DNA of 64,000 nucleotides from Parahalioglobus pacificus (GTDB lineage: Bacteria; Pseudomonadota; Gammaproteobacteria; Pseudomonadales; Halieaceae), in NCBI RefSeq assembly GCF_014652275.1, contig NZ_BMYM01000002.1, positions 310,001-374,000 of the forward strand, read 5' to 3'. Below are positions 58,939-64,000 of this stretch, in pieces. The notes under the pieces are model-generated. The model was not told where the DNA came from. It did no database searches and was given only the letters and a program-made list of their open reading frames with translations. Numbering within the stretch: the first letter of the stretch is position 1; each line of letters begins with the position of its first letter. The position numbers were made by a program, and so were the translations under genes.

Positions 58939-60834
58939 GTGGAATACCCACAGCACTTTGATGTGATAGTCATTGGCGGCGGCCATGCCGGCACCGAGGC
59001 CTGTCTGGCGGCTGCTCGTATGGGCTGCCGTACACTGCTGCTCACTCACAGTGTTGATACCCTGGGGCAAATGTCCTGCAATCCAGCGATTGGCGGTATC
59101 GGTAAAAGTCATCTCGTCAAAGAGATTGATGCCCTGGGTGGCGCAATGGCGCGTGCGACGGATGCGGCGGGCATCCAGTTCCGGGTGCTCAATGCTCGAA
59201 AAGGTCCCGCCGTGCGCGCTACGCGAGCGCAAGCAGATCGCGTGCTCTATAAAAATGCGATCCGCGGCATTCTCGAAAGCCAGCCTAATCTCTTGATTTT
59301 CCAACAGCCCGTTGATGACCTTCTGCTAGAGCAAGGGAAAGTCGCCGGTGCGATCACGCAGATGGGGCTAGTGTTCAGGGCTCCTCGAGTTGTCTTGACG
59401 ACAGGCACCTTTCTGGGTGGTCGCATACATATCGGGCTGGATAACAGCGCGGGTGGTCGGGCAGGCGATCCGCCGTCCATCGCTTTAGCGCAGCGCTTGA
59501 GGGATATGCCTTTCCGCGTGGAGCGACTGAAAACCGGCACGCCTCCGCGCATCGATGCCCGCTCTGTGGATTTCACCCATCTCGAAGAGCAATGGGGAGA
59601 TTCGCCAGAGCCGGTTATGTCCTTCATGGGCAGCGTTCAGGAACACCCTGAGCAACGTTGTTGTTGGATTACCTACACCAACGAGAAAACGCACGCCCTG
59701 ATTCGCGGAGGTCTCGACCGATCACCCATGTACTCGGGTGTCATCGAAGGCGTGGGTCCGCGCTATTGCCCCAGCATTGAAGACAAGATTCACCGGTTTG
59801 CTGATAAGACCTCGCACCAGGTCTTTATTGAGCCCGAAGGTTTGAACACACCGGAGCTTTACCCCAACGGCATTTCCACCAGCCTGCCGTTCGATGTGCA
59901 GATAGCGATGGTGCGCTCGATAGCTGGATTCGAGAACGCGCATATCACGCGACCCGGCTATGCCATCGAGTACGACTTTTTTGACCCCCGCGACCTGCAG
60001 TACTCATTGGAAACGCGCGCGGTGCCGGGTCTTTATTTTGCCGGTCAGATTAACGGGACCACGGGCTATGAAGAGGCGGCAGCTCAGGGCCTGCTCGCTG
60101 GCATGAATGCCGCACTGGCTGTTCAGGAAAAAGACCCCTGGTGCCCCCGCCGCGATGAAGCCTATATCGGTGTTCTGGTCGATGACCTGATCTCCATGGG
60201 AACCCTGGAGCCCTACCGAATGTTTACTTCGCGTGCCGAGTACCGATTGTTGTTGCGTGAAGACAACGCAGACCTGCGCTTGACAGAATCGGGTCGTGGT
60301 TTTGGTCTTATCGACGATGAACGCTGGCAGCGCTTTGAGGCAAAGCGCGAGGCCATCGCTGTGGAAACCCAGCGGCTGGCAACGACGTTTGTGCACCCGG
60401 GCACCGAGCCAGCGGCAGCGCTGGAGACGAATCTGGGCAAACCAATTACGCGCGAGTATTCGCTAGCAGATTTATTGAAACGGCCTGAGCTGGACTATGC
60501 CGATGTGGCCTCTTTGAAAGGTGAATCGATATCCGATGAGCAGGCGGCTGAGCAGGTGGCCATTCAAGCGAAGTACGCGGGCTATATCGACAGGCAGCAG
60601 GACGAGATCGAGCGCCTGCGCCGACATGAGGGCATGGCCCTGCCACAGGACCTGGATTACTCGGCAGTGGATGGGCTCTCCAATGAGGTGTGCCAGAAAC
60701 TGTCCGAGGCCAGACCGGAGACACTGGCCCGTGCGGGTCGAATTCCCGGTGTTACGCCGGCAGCGGTTTCCTTGCTGCTGATCTACCTGAAAAAGCGCGG
60801 GCGAGATGGCGTCGGTGCACGGCAATCTGCCTGA
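58939..60834 (+). CDS. mnmG: tRNA uridine-5-carboxymethylaminomethyl modification enzyme MnmG
   Basis: The FAD-binding partner of MnmE in U34 tRNA modification; also known as GidA. The 631-residue protein has the FAD loop [12 protein letters not shown], the conserved [22 protein letters not shown] (in part) and [21 protein letters not shown]. The C-terminal helical domain that binds MnmE and tRNA is intact. The start is GTG at 58939. It is the first gene of an operon with rsmG, parA and parB. Confidence 0.98.
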   Translation: MEYPQHFDVIVIGGGHAGTEACLAAARMGCRTLLLTHSVDTLGQMSCNPAIGGIGKSHLVKEIDALGGAMARATDAAGIQFRVLNARKGPAVRATRAQADRVLYKNAIRGILESQPNLLIFQQPVDDLLLEQGKVAGAITQMGLVFRAPRVVLTTGTFLGGRIHIGLDNSAGGRAGDPPSIALAQRLRDMPFRVERLKTGTPPRIDARSVDFTHLEEQWGDSPEPVMSFMGSVQEHPEQRCCWITYTNEKTHALIRGGLDRSPMYSGVIEGVGPRYCPSIEDKIHRFADKTSHQVFIEPEGLNTPELYPNGISTSLPFDVQIAMVRSIAGFENAHITRPGYAIEYDFFDPRDLQYSLETRAVPGLYFAGQINGTTGYEEAAAQGLLAGMNAALAVQEKDPWCPRRDEAYIGVLVDDLISMGTLEPYRMFTSRAEYRLLLREDNADLRLTESGRGFGLIDDERWQRFEAKREAIAVETQRLATTFVHPGTEPAAALETNLGKPITREYSLADLLKRPELDYADVASLKGESISDEQAAEQVAIQAKYAGYIDRQQDEIERLRRHEGMALPQDLDYSAVDGLSNEVCQKLSEARPETLARAGRIPGVTPAAVSLLLIYLKKRGRDGVGARQSA

Positions 60835-60835
60835 C

Positions 60836-61483
60836 GTGAGCAACACAGCAATGGCGCTCCAACGGGGAGCGCAGGCACTGGGCCTGACGCTGTACGACAA
60901 ACAGCTTGAGGCCTTGTTGGCCTACCTGGATCTACTGGTTAAGTGGAACCGGGCCTACAACCTCACGGCGATTCGCGATCCCGGCGATATGGTGATTCGT
61001 CACCTGCTGGATAGCCTGGCGATTCATACCTATCTGGAACCGGAGTATCACCGTCTTATTGACGTGGGAACCGGCGGTGGCCTGCCGGGCGTACCGCTCG
61101 CTATTCTGAACCCACAACGGACTTTTTCCCTGTTGGACAGCAACGGGAAAAAGACCCGATTTCTTTTTCAGGTGAAAACGGCGTTGGGCTTGGATAACAT
61201 GGCCGTGCATCAAGCGAGAATTGAGTCGTTCCAGCCCGACGAACCCTACGACGCGGTATTGTCACGCGCCTTTGCGTCCCTTGCAGATATGATTGCCGGT
61301 TGTCGCCACCTGCTGCAGCCTGCCGGTCATTTCCTGGCCATGAAGGGCCAATACCCAGAGGCAGAGCTCGTGGCAATGGGTGACGGCGTGAGGCTTTTAC
61401 AGTCGCATAAGCTTGCGGTTCCCGGTCTGACCGAAGAGCGGCATTTACTGGATATTCAATTGCTTGATGCCACCAGTAATTAA
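60836..61483 (+). CDS. rsmG: 16S rRNA (guanine(527)-N(7))-methyltransferase
   Basis: Methylates G527 in the 530 loop of 16S rRNA; loss gives low-level streptomycin resistance in other bacteria. The protein contains the family blocks KWNRAYNLTAIRDP, HLLDSLAIHTYL, the SAM loop DVGTGGGLPGVPLAI and VLSRAFASLADM. I start it at GTG 60836, 1 bp after the mnmG stop, giving 215 residues and an N-terminus like Pseudomonas RsmG. ATG 60806 inside mnmG is the longer option. Confidence 0.95.
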   Translation: MSNTAMALQRGAQALGLTLYDKQLEALLAYLDLLVKWNRAYNLTAIRDPGDMVIRHLLDSLAIHTYLEPEYHRLIDVGTGGGLPGVPLAILNPQRTFSLLDSNGKKTRFLFQVKTALGLDNMAVHQARIESFQPDEPYDAVLSRAFASLADMIAGCRHLLQPAGHFLAMKGQYPEAELVAMGDGVRLLQSHKLAVPGLTEERHLLDIQLLDATSN

Positions 61484-61512
61484 GTAAGCCCGAACCAACA
61501 GAGAACAATAAC

Positions 61513-62307
61513 GTGGCCAGAACAATCGCAATTGCTAACCAGAAAGGCGGCGTAGGTAAGACCACCACCTGCGTCAATCTGGCCGCGTCCCTTGCCGCTA
61601 TGCGCAAACGGGTACTCCTTGTGGATCTGGACCCACAAGGCAATGCCACCATGGGCTGCGGTGTGGATAAGCATGCGCTAGAGCGCAGTATTTACGATGT
61701 GTTGGTCCATCGCGACCTGATTAGCGAAGTGGTGCAACCCGCCGGGGAAGCTGGGTTTAATGTGTTACCCGCAAACGGCGAACTCACTGCTGCGGAAGTC
61801 GAACTGCTCGAGGTGGACAACAGGGAGCGTCGTCTTCGCGCCGCCCTGATTGAAGCCGATGCTGACTACGATTATGTGTTGGTGGATTGTCCGCCCTCGC
61901 TGAACATGCTGACGTTGAACGGGTTAGTGGCCGCGGATGGCGTCATCATTGCCATGCAATGTGAGTACTTCGCGCTGGAAGGGCTCTCGGCGCTCATCGA
62001 CACGATCACCCGCGTGTCTGAGTCTGTGAATCACCGGCTACAGATAGAGGGTATTCTGCGCACCATGTACGATCCGAGAAACAGCCTCACCAACGAGGTC
62101 TCATCCCAATTACATGCGCACTTTGGCGACAAGGTGTATCGCACGGTAGTGCCGAGAAATGTGCGCTTGGCAGAGGCGCCCAGCCACGGTATTCCCGCCT
62201 TGCTTTATGATCGCTATTCGCGCGGTGCGAAAGCCTACATGGCGCTGGCCGGTGAAATTGTCCGGCGAGAGGAACGCACCGTGTCCGGTGGTCAGGAACA
62301 GGAGTAA
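61513..62307 (+). CDS. parA: chromosome partitioning ATPase ParA
   Basis: A deviant Walker-type ATPase that moves the ParB-parS complexes during chromosome segregation. The 264-residue protein begins directly with the P loop, NQKGGVGKTTTCVNLAA, followed by LLVDLDPQGNATMG (Walker A', DNA-bound state) and VLVDCPPSLNML. There is no N-terminal HTH, as in chromosomal ParA/Soj. The start is GTG at 61513. It forms an operon with parB, 5 bp downstream. Confidence 0.97.
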   Translation: MARTIAIANQKGGVGKTTTCVNLAASLAAMRKRVLLVDLDPQGNATMGCGVDKHALERSIYDVLVHRDLISEVVQPAGEAGFNVLPANGELTAAEVELLEVDNRERRLRAALIEADADYDYVLVDCPPSLNMLTLNGLVAADGVIIAMQCEYFALEGLSALIDTITRVSESVNHRLQIEGILRTMYDPRNSLTNEVSSQLHAHFGDKVYRTVVPRNVRLAEAPSHGIPALLYDRYSRGAKAYMALAGEIVRREERTVSGGQEQE

Positions 62308-62312
62308 TCAGC

Positions 62313-63197
62313 GTGTCGAAAAGACGAGGATTGGGTCGCGGCCTGGATGCCCTGTTGGCGGGTTCCAGCCCGGATTCCGCTGTAGAGAAGGCACCGACAG
62401 ACAAGGCGGATGCGCAGGATTCCCCGCTTAAGGAATTGCCCGTTGATTTGATTCAGCGGGGCCAGTACCAGCCGCGCAAAGATATCGAACCAGAATCGTT
62501 GCAGGAGCTGGCTGACAGTATTAGGGCCCAGGGCGTGATGCAGCCCATTGTTGTGCGACCGATCTCCGACACCCGTTATGAGATTATCGCCGGCGAACGT
62601 CGTTGGCGGGCAACACAGCTGGCGGGCCTGCACACTGTGCCGGCGCTGATTAAGCCTGTCCCCGACGAAGCCGCCATAGCGATGGCACTGATTGAGAATA
62701 TCCAGCGGGAAAACCTCAATCCCATGGAAGAGGCTGTTGCGCTGCAACGTCTGCAACAGGAATTTGAGCTCACACAACAGGAGGTTGCCCAAGCGGTGGG
62801 CAAGAGCCGCTCAACTGTGGCAAACCTGTTGCGGCTGATGAGCCTGCAGGATGAGGTAAGGACATTACTTGAGCGCGGCGACCTCGAAATGGGTCACGCT
62901 CGGGCCCTACTGGCCCTCGAAGGTCAGGTCCAGGTGTCGGCGGCGCGCACCGTGGTGTCGAAAGCCATGTCTGTACGCGAAGCCGAGGCTTTGGTTAGGC
63001 GTACACTCAAAGGTGATGACGCCAAAATCAAGCCGAACAAGACCGTTGACCCGAATATTCGTCAATTACAGGATGATCTGGCGCAAAAGCTGGGCGCCAG
63101 TGTTGAAATCCAGCACGGGCAGGGCGGTAAGGGCAAATTGGTGCTCTCCTACAACAGCCTGGACGAGTTGGACGGTATTCTCAGCCACATCAAGTAA
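62313..63197 (+). CDS. parB: chromosome partitioning protein ParB
   Basis: Binds parS, spreads along DNA as a CTP-dependent clamp and recruits ParA and SMC. The 294-residue protein has the N-terminal CTPase domain (QPIVVRPI, GERRWRATQLAG, ENIQRENLNPMEEA), the central HTH (TQQEVAQAVGKSRSTVANLLRL in part) and a C-terminal dimerisation domain ending LDELDGILSHIK. Two parS sites lie about 12 kb away, in recF. The start is GTG at 62313. Confidence 0.97.
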   Translation: MSKRRGLGRGLDALLAGSSPDSAVEKAPTDKADAQDSPLKELPVDLIQRGQYQPRKDIEPESLQELADSIRAQGVMQPIVVRPISDTRYEIIAGERRWRATQLAGLHTVPALIKPVPDEAAIAMALIENIQRENLNPMEEAVALQRLQQEFELTQQEVAQAVGKSRSTVANLLRLMSLQDEVRTLLERGDLEMGHARALLALEGQVQVSAARTVVSKAMSVREAEALVRRTLKGDDAKIKPNKTVDPNIRQLQDDLAQKLGASVEIQHGQGGKGKLVLSYNSLDELDGILSHIK

Positions 63198-63213
63198 CGC
63201 ATGCGCTGCGGTG

Positions 63214-63240
63214 AAGCACTGTATGTAGTGTTTGTTTTTT
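63214..63240 (+). terminator. likely intrinsic terminator after parB
   Basis: AAGCACT-GTATGT-AGTGTTT followed by GTTTTTT. The 7-bp stem (one G-T pair) and T-run lie 17 bp past the parB stop. Confidence 0.55.
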
Positions 63241-63354
63241 AAACAGGCACCATATTTGGGTATATCCCTCATCACGTTGGCATATGGTCCCAAATGGACT
63301 GAAACGTGCTGCTAACGGCCGTTAAATTCCCGCTAAATTGGCCTGTTCATTTGG

Positions 63355-63383
63355 TTGAACCGCCCCCCTAATGCCCCTATAAT
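63355..63383 (+). promoter_or_regulatory. sigma-70 promoter of the atp operon
   Basis: TTGAAC, exactly 17 bases, TATAAT. It is the best-looking promoter in the window. The transcript would start near 63390, so any atpI start upstream of that point is excluded. Confidence 0.78.
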
Positions 63384-63411
63384 GCGCGCGCCTGAATCGA
63401 GGAAGAAACCC

Positions 63412-63825
63412 GTGTGGCACGGCAAGGGGAGTACGGCGCGGCAGCCAGAAGCGGCCGCCAGCATCGCCAAACCTCCAGTCCATCGCATCACTGTGGCGCA
63501 ATTTGCTGTTCTGCTACCGCTGGGTCTTGGGACCTGGGTTTTCACCAATGGTGTAAGCGCACTGTCGCTGATATGTGGTGCACTTGTGGCGATTGGGCCA
63601 CAGGCATGGTTCGCAGCGGTTGCCTTTCGCAAACGTGGTGCTTGCCAAGCTGAGGAAGCGGCCCGTATGGGCTATGTCGGAGGTATGCGCAAGTTTGTGC
63701 TTAGCGCTGCCGGGTTCGCAGTGGTGTTTGCACTGCTCAGGCCCATCGACGCGATGGCAGTATTTGCAGGCTATATCTGCATGCTGATCGTACAAATTAT
63801 AGGGAGTTGGCGTTTGCTTCGATAA
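63412..63825 (+). CDS. atpI: ATP synthase subunit I
   Basis: A small membrane protein encoded at the head of atp operons that helps assemble the c ring. With GTG 63412 it has 137 residues, with GAGG 9 bases upstream. The frame is open to 63355 but the promoter -10 box (63378-63383) lies inside that part. Four hydrophobic helices are seen: FAVLLPLGLGTWVF, ALSLICGALVAIGPQAWF, FVLSAAGFAVVFALL and MAVFAGYICMLIVQIIG. Low overall conservation is normal for AtpI; the position before atpB supports it. Confidence 0.9.
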   Translation: MWHGKGSTARQPEAAASIAKPPVHRITVAQFAVLLPLGLGTWVFTNGVSALSLICGALVAIGPQAWFAAVAFRKRGACQAEEAARMGYVGGMRKFVLSAAGFAVVFALLRPIDAMAVFAGYICMLIVQIIGSWRLLR

Positions 63826-63860
63826 CGCCACACCGAGACAAGACTCAAGAGTTGCAATAG

Positions 63861-64000
63861 ATGGCTGGCGAAAACCGAACGGTTTCTGAATACATTGTCC
63901 ACCACCTGACGAACCTGACGTACGGCAAATTGCCGGAAGGGTACGAGCGCCTGGATTACGATGGCAATTTAGTGTCCGTCGTTCCCGAAGGCGGAGTCTG
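63861..64000 (+). CDS. atpB: F0F1 ATP synthase subunit A (partial)
   Basis: The start of the membrane subunit a of ATP synthase, which forms the proton path next to the c ring. Only 46 codons are in the window. ATG is at 63861, 36 bp after atpI. The visible N-terminus (SEYIVHHLTNLTYGKLPEGY) is that of gammaproteobacterial AtpB before its first helix. The rest of the gene is beyond the right edge. Confidence 0.92.
   Translation, partial: MAGENRTVSEYIVHHLTNLTYGKLPEGYERLDYDGNLVSVVPEGGV

Noticed and set aside
58926-58945. CACGTGGAA at the mnmG start as a third parS
   Set aside because: Only one half of the palindrome matches; the left arm differs at several positions.

Overview
The window is chromosomal DNA of a GC-rich gammaproteobacterium, and it holds the replication-origin region. 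The gene order resembles Pseudomonas and marine relatives: coxB-coxA-ctaG-coxC, the def-fmt-rsmB-trkA-trkH block, a Pil/Chp chemosensory cluster, dnaA-dnaN-recF-gyrB divergent from rpmH-rnpA-yidD-yidC-mnmE, then mnmG-rsmG-parA-parB-atp. Two parS palindromes in recF have the sequence known from Pseudomonas. A marine group such as the Halieaceae (OM60/NOR5) is my best guess from this combination, but the family is inferred and not proven.

Layout. 1-5.3 kb: caa3-type cytochrome c oxidase genes with assembly factors (SURF1, CtaG), mostly on the minus strand. 5.6-12.7 kb: a MATE exporter, an unknown protein, then a minus-strand run yheV, aroE, hemF, tsaC, dprA and a LysM protein. 12.9-18.7 kb: def-fmt-rsmB (formyl-Met processing and rRNA methylation) and trkA-trkH (potassium uptake). 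18.7-20.4 kb: djlA and a lipid A-type acyltransferase. 20.5-25.7 kb: glyQ-glyS-gmhB-rmuC. 25.8-28.0 kb: a two-domain TonB-like protein and two unknown genes.

28.2-44.7 kb: a large minus-strand chemosensory region of the twitching-motility type. The main operon reads pilG-pilI-pilJ-pilK-chpA(N)-chpA(C)-chpC-unknown and ends at a strong terminator. An upstream unit reads AAA+ regulator-unknown-chpB and has its own terminator. The ChpA kinase is divided into two genes, and the second carries an acidic low-complexity stretch of more than 1200 residues. No pilH is present. The AAA+ protein looks like a sigma-54 activator that has lost GAFTGA and the acidic Walker B residues. 44.8-47.6 kb: pirin, a CDGSH/glutamate-synthase-like fusion, and a small DUF3127 protein ending in an SSB-type tip.

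47.7-64 kb: the origin region. gyrB, recF, dnaN and dnaA read left. rpmH through atpB read right. The AT-rich gap between dnaA and rpmH holds a perfect DnaA box and is the better oriC candidate. A second AT-rich gap before mnmG is an alternative. ParA/ParB and the two parS sites form the segregation system. The window starts inside SURF1 and ends inside atpB. I saw no tRNA, rRNA, CRISPR array, insertion sequence or prophage.
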